A stretch of 64,000 nucleotides of DNA, from positions 496,001 through 560,000 of the forward strand of contig NZ_PTJO01000003.1 of NCBI RefSeq assembly GCF_003716585.1. The letters are read 5' to 3'. Source of the stretch: Corynebacterium alimapuense (lineage in GTDB: Bacteria; Actinomycetota; Actinomycetes; Mycobacteriales; Mycobacteriaceae). Numbering within the stretch: position 1 is the stretch's first letter; every line of letters begins with the position of its first letter. Below the pieces are notes generated by a model that was given only the letters and a program-made list of their open reading frames with translations, was not told the origin of the DNA and made no database searches. This document shows positions 1-10,250 of the stretch, piece after piece. A program made the position numbers and the translations under genes.

Positions 1-2795
1 ACAGCGTCCTCGTGGACCAGCATGAGCCCCTTGCGCGGATGGTTGAGCGAGTCGAATGCCCCGCCCTTGATCAAGGATTCCGTGATTCGCTTGTTGCACG
101 GCAATAGCTCGATCTTGTCGAGGTAATCACTGAAGCTGGTGTAGCTGCTCTTGGCCTTGCGCGTAGCGACGATCGATTCCACGACCTCTTCACCCACGTT
201 GCGGATGGCGCCGAGCCCGAAACGAATATCTTCACCAACGGCGAGAAAGTCGCTCTCGGAGGCATTGATATCTGGTGACAGCACCTTGAGACCAAGGTGG
301 CGGCAATCGGAAAGATAGATGGCCGATTTGTCTTTCTTGTCTGCCACTGAGGTCAATAGTGCCGCCATGTACTCGGGCGCGTAGTGCGCCTTAAGGTAGC
401 CGGTCCAGAAGGAGACCAGACCATAGCCTGCCGCGTGTGACTTATTAAACGCGTAGGAGGCGAAGGGCAAAATGGTATCCCACAGCGCCTTAATGGCTTC
501 CTTGGAAAAGCCGTTGGATTGCATCCCGGCTTCGAACTTTGCGTACTCCTTCGCCAGCACCTCGGGCTTTTTCTTGCCCATGGCCTTGCGGAATCCATCG
601 GCCTCACCAGCGGTGTAATTAGCTACCTTCTGCGAGATCTTCATGATCTGCTCCTGGTAGACGATCAAGCCGTAGGTCTCACTGAGGATTTCTTCTAGCG
701 CTTCCTCCAGCTCGGGGTGAATCGGCTCAATGGGTTTGCGGCCGTTTTTGCGGTCGGCGTAGTTCAAGTGGGCGTCGACGCCCATGGGGCCTGGTCGATA
801 AAGCGCTAGTGAGGCGACAATGTCATTGAAACCAGTAGGCTGCATTCGCTTGAGCAACTCCTGCATACCGCCGCCATCGAGCTGGAAGACGCCCAGCGTA
901 TCGCCGCGTCCGAGCAGCTCATAGGTGGCAGGATCCTCCACTGGGAGGGTATCTAGGTCAATGTCATCGCCACGGTTTTTGCGAATATTCTCCAGCGCAT
1001 CGCCGATCACGGTGAGGTTACGCAGCCCCAGGAAGTCCATCTTCAGCAAGCCGATGGCCTCACAGGCCGGATAGTCCCAACCAGTAATCAGTGCACCGTC
1101 GTTGGGCCGCTTCCACATCGGTATGTGCTCAAGCAGCGGCACCGACGCCATAATCACCGCACACGCATGGACACCTGCTTGGCGAACCACGCCCTCCAGC
1201 CCACGCGCAGTCTCGTAGATGCTGCGAATATCAGCGTCAGCCTCAATGAGCTGGCGGACCTCTCCAGCCTCGTTGTAGCGCTCATGGGACGGGTCCGTGA
1301 TTCCGGAGAGCGGAATATCCTTGGCCATGATCGGCGGCGGCAGGACCTTCGTAATCCGGTCAGCCATCTGATAACCAGGCTGCCCGAACTGCACGCGAGC
1401 GGAGTCCTTGAGCGCCTGCTTGGTTTTAACCGTGCCGAAGGTAATCACCTGGGCGATCTTGTCTTCGCCCCAACGATCAGCAGCGTAGCGGATCATCTCG
1501 CCTCGCCGACGATCATCGAAGTCGATATCAATATCGGGTGCCGACGGTCGCTCCGGGTTGAGGAAGCGCTCAAAGAGCAGTCCGTGCTCAATGGGATCGA
1601 TATTGGTGATCGTCAGCGCATAGGCCACGAGCGCACCAGCTGCGGAACCACGGCCTGGGCCGACCCGGATACCGATCTCGCGGGCATGTTTGATGATCTC
1701 GGCAACGATGAGGAAGTAGGAGGGATAGCCCTTGAGATCAATGACGGAAATCTCATATTCCGCCCGATCGAGATAGTCCTGGGGGATCTCGCGACCGTCG
1801 AAACGCTCTCGCAGCCCTTCGAGGACCTGATGGTTCAACCAGGTCGTCGGTGTGAATCCCTCCGGCACATCGGCAACCGGCATGCGGTCATGCGGGTGAG
1901 CCTCCCAGATCTCGCCGTAGTCCTGCACCCGTTCGGCGATAAGCAGGGTGTTATCGCAACCGTCGGGGACGACGTCGTCGAATAGCGCACGCATATCCTC
2001 AGCCGTTTTGATGTAGTAACCACTACCGTCGAAGCGGAACCGGTCAGGATCATTGAGCGTCTTACCGGTCTGGACACACAACATGGCTTCATGTGCCTTT
2101 GCCTGCGACTGCACCACGTAATGGCAATCATTAGTCACCAACGCAGGCATTTCCAGCCGACGGCCGATTTCCAACAGCTCACTGCGCACTCGCTGCTCAA
2201 TGTGGAGACCATGATCCATCACCTCAAGGAAGTAGTTCTCCTTGCCATAGATGTCCTGCCACATCGCCGCGGCTTCTAGCGCCTGATCGAATTGGCCCAA
2301 GCGCAGGCGGGTTTGCACATCGCCGGAGGGGCAACCAGTAGTGGCGATAATTCCATCGGCATGTTCAGCAATCAGATCGGCATCCATGCGCGGCCATTTG
2401 CCCAGCTGCCCCTCATAGGAAGCCATCGAGGACAGATAGAACAAGTTGCGCAGACCCGTGGCATTCTCCGCCATCATCGTCTGGTGCAAGTATGCGCCCG
2501 AGGCCGAAACATCGTCTGACTTCTGGTGCGGCTCGCCCCAACGCACACGCTTTTTATTGAACCGGCTTTCTGGAGCTAAGTAGGCTTCGACGCCAATGAT
2601 CGGCTTGACCCCCGCCGCAGTCATCTTCCGATAGAAAGAATCCGAGCCGAACATATTGCCATGATCTGTCATTCCGACCGCCGGCATCCCCTGACGTACG
2701 ACCTCCTCCGCCAACAGATCTACCTTCGCCATGCCATCGAGCATCGAGAATTCAGTGTGGTTGTGCAGGTGGACGAAGGAGGATTTCTTTGCCAT
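1..2795 (-). CDS. dnaE1: DNA polymerase III alpha subunit, 3' end of gene outside window
   Basis: Catalytic subunit of the replicative DNA polymerase. Only the first ~931 residues are in the window; the C-terminal part lies beyond base 1. The N-terminus has the PHP-domain signature (HLHNHTEFS within the first 20 residues). A catalytic-site motif PDIDIDFDD sits near residue 418 (about 1520-1545), carrying two of the polymerase aspartates. The ATG at 2795 was chosen because homologous DnaE proteins begin at this point. A -10-like TAAACT (2803-2808) ends 7 nt before it, so the mRNA may be leaderless. The gene is divergent from rarD across 86 bp. The whole reading frame is open to the window edge, with several antisense ORFs that I treat as shadows. 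The family is certain; the DnaE1 (rather than DnaE2) call rests on the PHP motif and neighbourhood. Confidence 0.95.
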   Translation of the reverse strand, partial: MAKKSSFVHLHNHTEFSMLDGMAKVDLLAEEVVRQGMPAVGMTDHGNMFGSDSFYRKMTAAGVKPIIGVEAYLAPESRFNKKRVRWGEPHQKSDDVSASGAYLHQTMMAENATGLRNLFYLSSMASYEGQLGKWPRMDADLIAEHADGIIATTGCPSGDVQTRLRLGQFDQALEAAAMWQDIYGKENYFLEVMDHGLHIEQRVRSELLEIGRRLEMPALVTNDCHYVVQSQAKAHEAMLCVQTGKTLNDPDRFRFDGSGYYIKTAEDMRALFDDVVPDGCDNTLLIAERVQDYGEIWEAHPHDRMPVADVPEGFTPTTWLNHQVLEGLRERFDGREIPQDYLDRAEYEISVIDLKGYPSYFLIVAEIIKHAREIGIRVGPGRGSAAGALVAYALTITNIDPIEHGLLFERFLNPERPSAPDIDIDFDDRRRGEMIRYAADRWGEDKIAQVITFGTVKTKQALKDSARVQFGQPGYQMADRITKVLPPPIMAKDIPLSGITDPSHERYNEAGEVRQLIEADADIRSIYETARGLEGVVRQAGVHACAVIMASVPLLEHIPMWKRPNDGALITGWDYPACEAIGLLKMDFLGLRNLTVIGDALENIRKNRGDDIDLDTLPVEDPATYELLGRGDTLGVFQLDGGGMQELLKRMQPTGFNDIVASLALYRPGPMGVDAHLNYADRKNGRKPIEPIHPELEEALEEILSETYGLIVYQEQIMKISQKVANYTAGEADGFRKAMGKKKPEVLAKEYAKFEAGMQSNGFSKEAIKALWDTILPFASYAFNKSHAAGYGLVSFWTGYLKAHYAPEYMAALLTSVADKKDKSAIYLSDCRHLGLKVLSPDINASESDFLAVGEDIRFGLGAIRNVGEEVVESIVATRKAKSSYTSFSDYLDKIELLPCNKRITESLIKGGAFDSLNHPRKGLMLVHEDA

Positions 2796-2802
2796 GCCGA
2801 TG

Positions 2803-2808
2803 AGTTTA
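2803..2808 (-). promoter_or_regulatory. Candidate -10 box of dnaE1, leaderless
   Basis: TAAACT on the minus strand lies 7 nt upstream of the dnaE1 ATG, so the transcript would begin at or beside the start codon. No convincing -35 or Shine-Dalgarno sequence is visible. This is inference from spacing only. Confidence 0.4.
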
Positions 2809-2881
2809 ACTGGAGCCGTCAAATAGCCTTTGCCGGTACCGGCGGGCACAAGGTGGGAGCAGCTGACTAAGGTGCCTGTCC

Positions 2882-3778
2882 ATGATCTATGGAGTGCTTG
2901 CCTACCTGCTGTGGGGCCTGTTCCCGGCATTTTTCCCACTGCTGCTCCCGGCTGGACCGCTGGAGATCCTCGCCCACCGGATTCTCTGGACCGCCGTACT
3001 CATGTCAGTGGTACTGGCAGCGATCAAGGGCTGGGGACAGCTCAGGAACGCCTCACGGGGTACTTGGGCGCTATTGATCACCGCTGGTCTGCTTATCTCC
3101 GCGAACTGGGGCATCTATGTGCTGGCTGTCAACAGCGATCACGTCGCCGACGCGGCGCTGGGCTATTTCATCAACCCGCTGCTGTCAATCTTGTTAGCGG
3201 TCGTCTTTTTGGGCGAACGACTCAACCGTATGCAGTTGTTGGCCGTAGGCATCGCCGCCATCGGAGTCATCCAACTGACCTTCCTATCCGGCCAAGCACC
3301 GGTCATGGCATTGGGAATGGCGCTGAGCTTTGGGTTTTACGGTCTGGTAAAAAAGCGAGTCAAAGTCTCTGCCGCCGCATCCTTGACCGCAGAGACCTTG
3401 GCGGTTGCTCCCCTAGCGCTGATCTACTTAATCTGGCTGGAATCCACTGGGCAAGGGACGTTTTTCACTGAAGGCCCCACCCATATGGCGCTGCTAGTGG
3501 TCTCTGGAGCGGTGACCACTATCCCGCTCTTGCTCTTTGGGATGGCGGCCAAGCGTCTGCCGTTGGCCACGATTGGCATGATCCAGTATCTGACGCCGAC
3601 GTTGCAGATGCTCTGGGCGCTATTTGTCACCCAGGAGCAGCTATCCCCGGCGCGCTGGGCTGGGTTCATCATCATTTGGGTGGCAGTGACCATCTACCTG
3701 GTGGATATCGCTAGGAGAAGGAACCGGTCGACTGATCACGGTCAACCCCTTCCTGCCAACACCCAGGAGCCAGTGTAA
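2882..3778 (+). CDS. rarD: RarD-type EamA family permease
   Basis: Integral membrane transporter of the drug/metabolite transporter superfamily, RarD subfamily; the substrate is unknown. The 298-residue product has about ten hydrophobic segments spread over residues 1-275 and ends in a short polar tail. Its N-terminus ([16 protein letters not shown]) is the typical RarD opening, and 298 residues is the usual length. The ATG at 2882 has an AAGGTG 7 nt upstream that could act as a ribosome binding site or be part of a TAAGGT -10 box. It is a single gene, divergent from dnaE1, with no downstream partner on the same strand. A second EamA paralogue lies at 11635-12489. Confidence 0.85.
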   Translation: MIYGVLAYLLWGLFPAFFPLLLPAGPLEILAHRILWTAVLMSVVLAAIKGWGQLRNASRGTWALLITAGLLISANWGIYVLAVNSDHVADAALGYFINPLLSILLAVVFLGERLNRMQLLAVGIAAIGVIQLTFLSGQAPVMALGMALSFGFYGLVKKRVKVSAAASLTAETLAVAPLALIYLIWLESTGQGTFFTEGPTHMALLVVSGAVTTIPLLLFGMAAKRLPLATIGMIQYLTPTLQMLWALFVTQEQLSPARWAGFIIIWVAVTIYLVDIARRRNRSTDHGQPLPANTQEPV

Positions 3779-3806
3779 AACCCCAGGTCGTAAATCCCGG
3801 GATCAG

Positions 3807-4436
3807 TTAAATACCGGGATCAGCCGCCGGGGCTTCCCCAGGTATCTCCACCGAAGCATCCCCAGGTATCTCCACCGGCCGGACCCCGAAACGACCCCAA
3901 GAAGCATCCGGAGGCAGTACTTCCACCACGGCAATCTCTTCGGAAGCAGCCAGTGAACGCAGGGCATCGCCGGTGTCTCGGACTACGACGGCGTCGATAC
4001 GCGTAGGGCTGGCTACATCGCCGATGCCCACCATGCTGGCGGCGATCCGGTCGAGCTCACGGTTGAACACATCCTCGCGGGTCTCCCCCGCCACTGGCTC
4101 AGGCAAGGCGAAAGGCGCGGCCAACGCGATCACCATGGCATTGACGCGGTCAATCGGTTCGAGAAGTGCCGCGGCCGCAGCAGGTTCCAGGGGCTCAGTG
4201 AAGGTCACCAAAGCATAGGCCGGCTCGGTGGCGGGTGCCTCAGCCAAGGACTCTGCTGCGCGCTCACGATAGTCCTCGAAGCTCTCATCAGTGACTGATC
4301 CCAGAATGTCGCCGTTGATAGCCACCGGTTTATGGGTGGCATCGTCCAAAAACGCCAGGACTAGCGCGCCCAGTAGTGCGACGATCGCCAAGATAGCCAC
4401 GATCTTTTGGATCATCCGACGCTGTGCGTCACTCAT
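3807..4436 (-). CDS. Uncharacterised membrane-anchored protein, last gene of the lspA operon
   Basis: I do not recognise a family. The 209-residue product has a short cytoplasmic N-terminus, one hydrophobic segment at about residues 12-30, and an acidic, Ala/Glu-rich region that would lie outside the membrane. There is no lipobox and no signal-peptidase site, so it is probably a type II anchored protein. The C-terminus repeats a short motif ([15 protein letters not shown]). Its ATG overlaps the stop of the rluD-like gene (ATGA, 4433-4436), suggesting translational coupling with the pseudouridine synthase and LspA. Codon use resembles the neighbours, with no sign of transfer. Confidence 0.75.
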   Translation of the reverse strand: MSDAQRRMIQKIVAILAIVALLGALVLAFLDDATHKPVAINGDILGSVTDESFEDYRERAAESLAEAPATEPAYALVTFTEPLEPAAAAALLEPIDRVNAMVIALAAPFALPEPVAGETREDVFNRELDRIAASMVGIGDVASPTRIDAVVVRDTGDALRSLAASEEIAVVEVLPPDASWGRFGVRPVEIPGDASVEIPGEAPAADPGI

Positions 4437-5362
4437 TTGTCCACGACCTCCAAGGCATGAGCCAAATCTGCCGGGTAGGGAGCTTCAATCTCCATCCAGC
4501 GTCCATCGGCCGGATGATTGAACCCGAGACGCACGGCGTGCAGCCACTGGCGAGTCAGACCTAGGCGTTCGGAAAGCTCCGGATTCGATCCATACATGGG
4601 ATCTCCGACGCACGGATGGTGGATGGCTTCCATGTGGACACGGATCTGGTGGGTGCGCCCGGTCTCCAAATGCACCTCGAGCAAGGTGGCTTCGCGGAAG
4701 GCTTCAATGGTTTGGTAATGGGTAACTGCATGTTTGCCAGCAGAGGTCACCGCGAAGCGCCAGCCTGCCGAGGGGTGACGGCCGATGGCAGCATCGATAG
4801 TTCCGGTGAACGGATCTGGATGTCCTTGGACTAGCGCATGGTAGGTCTTTTCCACGGTGCGATCTCGGAACGCCTGTTTCAGGGAGGTGTAACCGCGTTC
4901 CGACGCCGCGATGACCATGACTCCAGAGGTACCAACGTCAAGGCGCTGGACGATTCCCTTGCGCTCCGGAGGGCCAGAAGTGGAAATCCGGAAACCGGCA
5001 GCAGCCAGCCCGCCGACCACACTGGGTCCATCCCAGCCGACGGTAGGGTGAGCTGCCACTCCGACCGGCTTGTGCACCGCGATCAGGTCATCGTCGGAGT
5101 AAAGGATTTCCATTCCCTCAATGACCTCGACCTTCGGGGTCAGCGGCCGTGCTGGCTCCGGCAAGGTGATTTCCATCCAGGCGTCGGCGATCAGGCGGTC
5201 GGATTTGCCGACTACGCGGCCGTCGATAAGCACGTCACCGGCGGTGGCAAGATCGGCGACGACGGTGCGGGAAAGACCCAACATTTTGGAAAGGCCGGCG
5301 TCGACACGCATGCCAGCTAGCCCCTCAGGGACTGGGAGGGTTCGGGTTTCGCGGTTGCTCAT
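4433..5362 (-). CDS. RluD-family 23S rRNA pseudouridine synthase
   Basis: Converts specific uridines in RNA, most likely 23S rRNA, to pseudouridine. The 309-residue protein has an N-terminal S4-like RNA-binding region (about residues 15-75, ending in [14 protein letters not shown]) followed by the RluA/RluD catalytic domain. The family motif RLDVGTSG carries the catalytic aspartate near residue 140, and [11 protein letters not shown] lies further on. It starts with ATG overlapping the lspA stop by 4 nt and ends overlapping the next ORF by 4 nt, making a three-gene translationally coupled unit. The same lspA-rluD-like adjacency exists in mycobacteria (Rv1539-Rv1540). Exact target sites cannot be read from the sequence, so I give no gene symbol. 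Confidence 0.92.
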   Translation of the reverse strand: MSNRETRTLPVPEGLAGMRVDAGLSKMLGLSRTVVADLATAGDVLIDGRVVGKSDRLIADAWMEITLPEPARPLTPKVEVIEGMEILYSDDDLIAVHKPVGVAAHPTVGWDGPSVVGGLAAAGFRISTSGPPERKGIVQRLDVGTSGVMVIAASERGYTSLKQAFRDRTVEKTYHALVQGHPDPFTGTIDAAIGRHPSAGWRFAVTSAGKHAVTHYQTIEAFREATLLEVHLETGRTHQIRVHMEAIHHPCVGDPMYGSNPELSERLGLTRQWLHAVRLGFNHPADGRWMEIEAPYPADLAHALEVVDK

Positions 5363-5886
5363 GCAGTTTTTCCTTCACGGCGTTCTTCGGCGAACATGGC
5401 GATAACAAACACCACGACCCCGAGGGTGATTGAGGCGTCGGCGATATTAAATACCGCGAATCTGCCGACAGAGATGAAATCGACCACATGGCCGAACCAG
5501 AAACCGGGGTCGCGGAACAACCGATCAATGAGGTTGCCCAGCGCGCCGCCAGCGATCATTGCTAGCCCGATCGCCGAACCACGGTCTTTAATGCGTGGGG
5601 CGATGATCGCAATGCCGACAACGAACGTCAGCTGGATAGTAGTAAACAACCAGGTGGAGTCTTGACCCAAGGAAAAGGCCGCCCCCGGGTTAAACAGCAA
5701 AAATAGCCGCAGCCAGTCGCCCAGAATCGGCACCGGAACTCCTGGCTCTAACCAGATAAGCATGAGAGCTTTGGATATCTGGTCAATCAGCGCTACTAGA
5801 AGAATGATTGCCGCCATCAAAGTGACGAATCTGGGCTGCGAATTCATCGCTTTAGGACCTGCTTGCTGGCTCACGGACACCATCAT
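5359..5886 (-). CDS. lspA: Lipoprotein signal peptidase (signal peptidase II)
   Basis: Membrane aspartyl protease that removes signal peptides from prolipoproteins, needed for the lipoproteins in this window (5944, 8616, ctaC). The 175-residue protein has four hydrophobic segments. Both catalytic aspartates are present: D121 in GNLIDR and D150 in FNIAD. The substrate-binding motif FNPGAAFS lies at about 65-72. Several starts are possible at the front (ATG at 5886 and 5883, or the methionine at residue 14); GTGAGGA just upstream favours the first ones. It is the first gene of the lspA-rluD-like-unknown operon and is divergent from the lipoprotein at 5944. Confidence 0.95.
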   Translation of the reverse strand: MMVSVSQQAGPKAMNSQPRFVTLMAAIILLVALIDQISKALMLIWLEPGVPVPILGDWLRLFLLFNPGAAFSLGQDSTWLFTTIQLTFVVGIAIIAPRIKDRGSAIGLAMIAGGALGNLIDRLFRDPGFWFGHVVDFISVGRFAVFNIADASITLGVVVFVIAMFAEERREGKTA

Positions 5887-5930
5887 TCCTCACCAGCGTG
5901 GCTTGGGTCCACCCGACCAGCTGCATCGAG

Positions 5931-5936
5931 TAGCGT
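5931..5936 (+). promoter_or_regulatory. Candidate -10 box, leaderless start of the 5944 lipoprotein
   Basis: TAGCGT lies exactly 7 nt before the GTG at 5944. There is no ribosome binding site between them, which fits a leaderless transcript. No clear -35 is seen. Confidence 0.4.
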
Positions 5937-5943
5937 TAGACAG

Positions 5944-6936
5944 GTGGTTTTCTTAGCTAACTCCCGAACAACTCGCGCACTCGCCGCGGTGGTCATCGCC
6001 TCCGCCTTGGGTCTGACGGCCTGTAGCTCTGAGGAAGTAGATACCTCGGTCGAGTCAGCAGTAGGGCTGAGCGTCGACGCTCCTCGGGTAACGCTCCAGT
6101 CCTCTGGTACCGGAACCGCAGAGGTCCTCGGATACCGGGATATCACCGAAGAGTCCGACACTGTGCAGCAAGAAATCGAGGTTGAGGTCTCCGAAGGCTT
6201 CGACCAAACGCTCGTCCAGGCCGATGCCGTGGACGTGGCTGCGCCCGCTGGCGGCGAGGTGCAAGCGCTTACCCTGCCACTTTCTGGTTCCACCCTCGCG
6301 GCCGAGGACGCCGACCCGGACAATGAAGAACGTGCCGCCACCCGAGACGTTGAACTGATTCTGGGCGAGCCGGCCATCACCAATCTCGAGTTGACTGAGG
6401 ATGTTCGCTCCGCTGAAGGCTTCACATTGGGTTGGCGCGCCGAGGACAACGGCGAGGTATCCACTGTTCGTGTGGCTGCACCGGTAGATGCCACCGATAC
6501 CGGGCGAGCAATCGCTGAACAGGCACTGTTTAAACTGCTCTCCCTGCCCATCATTTTCCCCGAGGAAGAGCTTGCCCCGGGTGCGGTCTGGACCGTCGAT
6601 TCCCGGGTGACCGGTGAAGCAACGCTGCTGCAGACCACTACCTACACTCTTGCTTCGGTCGATGGGGACACCGTTGAGCTCGACGTTGAGGTTCAGCAGC
6701 GGCCGGCACTCGGTGCACTTGAACTCGATGGTCAAGAAGGCGCCGAGGAACTGACCGGACAGACGCTGAGCGTGCTCAATTCCAACACCACCAGCGAGGG
6801 CTCGCTGACGGTAGATCTCACCAAGCCACTGCCCGTTGACGGATCAGTGGCATTCACCACGCGGGTGATCTACGGCGGTGCGGATTCTGATGTCCGCATC
6901 GTCCAAGACTCCACCACCGCACTGACCTTTGGCTGA
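5944..6936 (+). CDS. Secreted lipoprotein of unknown function
   Basis: The product is about 330 residues. From the GTG at 5944 it begins with a short positively charged stretch (NSRTTR), a hydrophobic core, and the lipobox LTAC, with the cysteine near residue 25, so it should be an LspA substrate anchored on the outside of the membrane. The mature part is acidic, rich in Val/Thr/Glu and apparently beta-rich, with no cysteine-based or enzyme motif that I recognise. The frame is open further upstream to an ATG at 5863, but that would put 27 non-signal residues before the signal peptide, so the GTG is preferred. It ends 5 bp before the ABC-F gene and is presumably co-transcribed with it. Confidence 0.8.
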   Translation: MVFLANSRTTRALAAVVIASALGLTACSSEEVDTSVESAVGLSVDAPRVTLQSSGTGTAEVLGYRDITEESDTVQQEIEVEVSEGFDQTLVQADAVDVAAPAGGEVQALTLPLSGSTLAAEDADPDNEERAATRDVELILGEPAITNLELTEDVRSAEGFTLGWRAEDNGEVSTVRVAAPVDATDTGRAIAEQALFKLLSLPIIFPEEELAPGAVWTVDSRVTGEATLLQTTTYTLASVDGDTVELDVEVQQRPALGALELDGQEGAEELTGQTLSVLNSNTTSEGSLTVDLTKPLPVDGSVAFTTRVIYGGADSDVRIVQDSTTALTFG

Positions 6937-6941
6937 TACTC

Positions 6942-8615
6942 ATGGCATCTTCTCATCACCTTAAAATTGACGGGGTGAGTTTTACTTATCCCGGCACCTC
7001 CCGCCGGGTGCTCACTGATATGACCTTCGCGGTTCCCGCCGGACACGTCACCGGCCTGATCGGCGAAAATGGCTCCGGAAAATCCACCTTGCTGGGGCTC
7101 ATTTCCGAAAATCTGGAACCGGATGTCGGTTTTATTACCAGGCCCCCCAGCACTGGATTCATCGCCCAAGAAACCGATCTGGCATTTTCTTCCCCAGCCT
7201 CTGATCTTATCGACGCCGCCGTAGCCGAACTTCGGCAGGTAGAGGCCCGGATCGGCGAGATCTCCATCCAGATGGCCGAGGAACCAGAAAGCCCGCAACT
7301 GGCAGAGGATTTCGACGCCGCACTAGCCGCGGCCGAGCAATCCGGGGTCTGGGAACTAGACTCTCGGATCGCGACAGTGTTGGCTGGACTCGGTCTGGCG
7401 GAGGTTCCGCTGACCACCATCATTTCCGAACTATCCGGTGGCCAACGACGCCGATTCGCGCTTGCAGCATTGCTCTTGCGCCCAGTCGATGCTCTGGTCT
7501 TGGACGAGCCGACTAACCACCTTGATGATGAGGGCGTGGACTTTCTCATCGAGGAACTCAAGAACTTCCGTGGTCCAACTTTGGTAGCCAGCCATGATCG
7601 CTTCTTCCTCGACAAAGTCGCTGATTCTCTCGTCGACTTAGACCCCGGATTAGGGGCCGAAGGCGGCACTGGGGAGCAAACCCGGCAAGGTACCCAGTTC
7701 ACCGGCTCTTTCAGCGACTATCTCGACGCCCGTGAGGGCATCCGTCGCCGTTGGGAGGAGCTCTATGCCGCCCAAGAACATGAACGTATTCGTCTGGAAA
7801 AGGCCGCGGGTCAAGACGAAGACGATGTCTTCAACCACGATCTGAACAAGACTGAGACTCGCGCCGCAGCGAAGTTCTACGCGGATCGTGCTGCCAAGAC
7901 ACTGGGCAACCGGCTGCGCTCAGCCCGCAATCGTCTGGAGGCATTAGAGCGCGAGGAGCTACCAGCTCCCCCTGCTCGACTGCGCTTTCATGGCATTCCC
8001 GAACACACTAGCCTCACCTCCCTAGGTGAACCAGCTGTGGTGGCCAAGAAGCTACTGGTCAATGATCGATTAGGGCCACTAACAGTAACCATCCAACCTG
8101 GTGATCACTGGCTGGTTGAAGGGCCCAATGGTGCTGGAAAATCCACCTTCCTCTCGGTCATTCGAGGAAGCATCTCCCTAGATGAAGGACTACTGCGTAT
8201 TCCTGAGGAGCTGACGATTTCGCGGCTGAGCCAAGACGATGAATGGACCAATCTAGATATTCCGGCAGAGGAGATCTTTGCCGCTCACACCCCGAAAAGC
8301 GTCCCGAATCTGGTGGAGATGGGTTTGATGGATGAGGAAACCGCCGCCCGCCCGTTGGGAGAACTTTCCCTCGGACAGCGACGACGGGTTTCACTTGGCA
8401 TTATTCTGGCCTCTCCGCCAGATCTCCTGTTGCTCGACGAGCCAACCAACCATCTTTCATTGGCTCTAGCCGAGGAACTCGAGGAAGCTCTGACGCAATT
8501 TCCAGGCACAGTAGTCATGGCTACTCATGACCGGTGGATCCGGCGCCGCTGGGCGATTCAGACCAACGGGCGCGGAAAAGTACTCAAGCTCTCCGGCCAG
8601 GAGAGCTCCGAGTAA
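6942..8615 (+). CDS. ABC-F family ATPase (ribosome-associated type)
   Basis: Soluble protein with two ABC ATPase domains in one chain and no membrane segment, the hallmark of ABC-F translation factors and resistance proteins. Domain 1: Walker A GENGSGKST (residues 41-49), signature LSGGQRRR, Walker B LVLDEPTNHL. Domain 2: Walker A GPNGAGKST near residue 394, signature LSLGQRRR, Walker B LLLLDEPTNHL. The linker at about 250-345 is charged and probably helical, like the P-site tRNA interaction motif region. The 557-residue length is typical. The ATG at 6942 lies 5 bp after the lipoprotein stop. Whether it is housekeeping (EttA/Uup-like) or protective against an antibiotic cannot be told from sequence. 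It converges on the next gene with no gap. Confidence 0.92.
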   Translation: MASSHHLKIDGVSFTYPGTSRRVLTDMTFAVPAGHVTGLIGENGSGKSTLLGLISENLEPDVGFITRPPSTGFIAQETDLAFSSPASDLIDAAVAELRQVEARIGEISIQMAEEPESPQLAEDFDAALAAAEQSGVWELDSRIATVLAGLGLAEVPLTTIISELSGGQRRRFALAALLLRPVDALVLDEPTNHLDDEGVDFLIEELKNFRGPTLVASHDRFFLDKVADSLVDLDPGLGAEGGTGEQTRQGTQFTGSFSDYLDAREGIRRRWEELYAAQEHERIRLEKAAGQDEDDVFNHDLNKTETRAAAKFYADRAAKTLGNRLRSARNRLEALEREELPAPPARLRFHGIPEHTSLTSLGEPAVVAKKLLVNDRLGPLTVTIQPGDHWLVEGPNGAGKSTFLSVIRGSISLDEGLLRIPEELTISRLSQDDEWTNLDIPAEEIFAAHTPKSVPNLVEMGLMDEETAARPLGELSLGQRRRVSLGIILASPPDLLLLDEPTNHLSLALAEELEEALTQFPGTVVMATHDRWIRRRWAIQTNGRGKVLKLSGQESSE

Positions 8616-9197
8616 TTACTGTGCCGGAACCTCAGCGGGTTCTTCGGCTGGTACTTCGCCTGCTTCTTCAACCGGAGCCGGTGCGAACTCCTGGCACATA
8701 GCCGGGACCTCTTCCGGTGCCACGGTATTGGTGATCAGGGTGCAGGCCCACGACTGGGAGAGCTTCCAAACACCGTTTTCGTAGATGAACTCAACGTTCT
8801 CAGCCGGCTGAGCAGCCTGGTCCGGGAGGGTGAAGTTCACCGAAGCAAGGACTGAATCCGGGGTGTAGCCCGGCAGAACCGGGTTGACGACCTGGAACTG
8901 AGCGCCGGACTCAACCTGGGAGGCGGTCATCGTCTCGAAAAGCTCGGGAGCTTCTTCGCCACCTTGAACGGTGTCAACTTTTTCTTCCACGGGCAGATTC
9001 GGGTCAGTAGCACGTGCCAGAACCATATTGAGCTCATCTGCCGTCGGTAGTGCCGGGGCAGCCACCTCGGAAGTGGTCTCGGAATTGATCTCCGAGGTCG
9101 CGGAGGAAGACTCGGACTCCCCGCTGTCGGAGCAAGCGGAAAGGGCCAGGGCGGCGCCCACAGCAGCGGTCATCGCGACGATCTTGGTCAACTTCAC
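8616..9197 (-). CDS. MTB12-like secreted lipoprotein
   Basis: The 193-residue protein has a signal peptide and lipobox LSAC (cysteine at residue 22), then a Ser/Glu-rich linker. The folded domain (about residues 50-165) resembles the low-molecular-weight antigen MTB12 domain of mycobacteria: it has the VEEKVDTVQGG motif and ends near ENGVWKLSQSWACTLI. The C-terminal 25 residues are a Pro/Ala/Glu/Val repeat (VPAEEPAEVPAQ). Function in the family is unknown; it is a surface-exposed or secreted antigen in mycobacteria. Its stop abuts that of the ABC-F gene, and it is divergent from the asparaginase gene. The lipobox is clear, while the MTB12 assignment is from remembered family features. Confidence 0.75.
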   Translation of the reverse strand: MKLTKIVAMTAAVGAALALSACSDSGESESSSATSEINSETTSEVAAPALPTADELNMVLARATDPNLPVEEKVDTVQGGEEAPELFETMTASQVESGAQFQVVNPVLPGYTPDSVLASVNFTLPDQAAQPAENVEFIYENGVWKLSQSWACTLITNTVAPEEVPAMCQEFAPAPVEEAGEVPAEEPAEVPAQ

Positions 9198-9329
9198 GGA
9201 AAAACTCTCCTCATGTTCGGGGCGCCAACGGTCAGGAACTTCCTGGTGCCCTCATCCGCCCATATATTACACGTCATATAGTTTCGACCATTCGTTTTCA
9301 ACCGCCCTCACCTGTGGCACTCTGGTCCC

Positions 9330-10250
9330 ATGACCCGCATCTCGTTATTGGCCACCGGTGGAACTATCGCCTGCACTACCGATAGTTCCGGTGCACTGAG
9401 CCCCACCATCACTGGCACCGAGCTTGCTGAGCATGTTCAGGATCTTCTCCCCGCTCACATCACGCTCTCCGTCCGAGAGCTGACGCAATTGGATTCCTCT
9501 GCGATCACCCTTAGTGAGCTCGATGCCCTCATCAACGCAATCCAGGAAGAATTGGCAAATCCAGAAGTCGCCGGAGTCGTAGTCACCCACGGGACCGATT
9601 CAATGGAAGATACCGCACTTGCGGTGGATATTTTCCACCAGCAAGATGCCCCAGTGGTGCTTACTGGCGCCCAACGAGCCTTCGATCATCCCTCCTCCGA
9701 TGGACCTGGAAATCTCCTGGAAGCGATTGAATTGGCCGCCGATCCGCTCGCCCGTGGCCAGGGAGTGCTCATCGCCTTCGGCGGCTGGACAATCCCGGCG
9801 CGAGGTGCTGCCAAGCGCCACACCAACGAGATCGACGCCTTCATCTCTACTACCCCAATAGAGGTTTCCCGACCAGCAGCACTGTCTCCAGCTTCGCTCT
9901 CGGGGATCTTTGTCCCCGTGATCGCGGCTTGGCCAGGATCAGGCAGAGAACTAATCGACGCCGCGCTTGCTGCCGGTGCCCAAGGTCTCATCGTGGAAGG
10001 ATTGGGCTCCGGTAACACTGGCCCACAAATGGGCGCTGGAATCCAGGACGCGCTAGCCCAAGGGATTCCAGTTGTGATTACTACTCGAGTGCCAGCCGGA
10101 GAAGTAGCACTGGCTTATGCAGGAGCTGGTGGAGGCTCGGTGCTAGCGGCCGCTGGGGCCGTCGGGGCTGGTTATCTTCGGGCCGGGCAAGCTCGGATTG
10201 TACTGATCGCGGCACTAGCCACCGGAGTCGATGTCAGGACTCTGTTGTAG
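9330..10250 (+). CDS. ansA: L-asparaginase (type I/II fold)
   Basis: Hydrolyses L-asparagine to L-aspartate and ammonia. The 306-residue protein shows both threonine active-site motifs: TGGTIA at residues 9-14 and THGTDSMEDTA near residues 86-96, which contains the catalytic Thr-Asp pair. There is no signal peptide, so it should be cytoplasmic. It is monocistronic and its last 17 bp overlap the 3' end of dinB on the other strand. The same ansA, dinX and ileS grouping is found in mycobacteria (Rv1536-Rv1538c). Confidence 0.93.
   Translation: MTRISLLATGGTIACTTDSSGALSPTITGTELAEHVQDLLPAHITLSVRELTQLDSSAITLSELDALINAIQEELANPEVAGVVVTHGTDSMEDTALAVDIFHQQDAPVVLTGAQRAFDHPSSDGPGNLLEAIELAADPLARGQGVLIAFGGWTIPARGAAKRHTNEIDAFISTTPIEVSRPAALSPASLSGIFVPVIAAWPGSGRELIDAALAAGAQGLIVEGLGSGNTGPQMGAGIQDALAQGIPVVITTRVPAGEVALAYAGAGGGSVLAAAGAVGAGYLRAGQARIVLIAALATGVDVRTLL

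Noticed and set aside
1125..1985. 286-codon plus-strand ORF
   Set aside because: Lies antisense within dnaE1, whose conserved catalytic motif is on the other strand; no protein-like motif.
5883..6735. Long minus-strand ORFs (251 and 226 codons) under the lipoprotein
   Set aside because: Antisense to a gene with a clear signal peptide and lipobox; Ser/Ala-rich composition typical of shadow frames.
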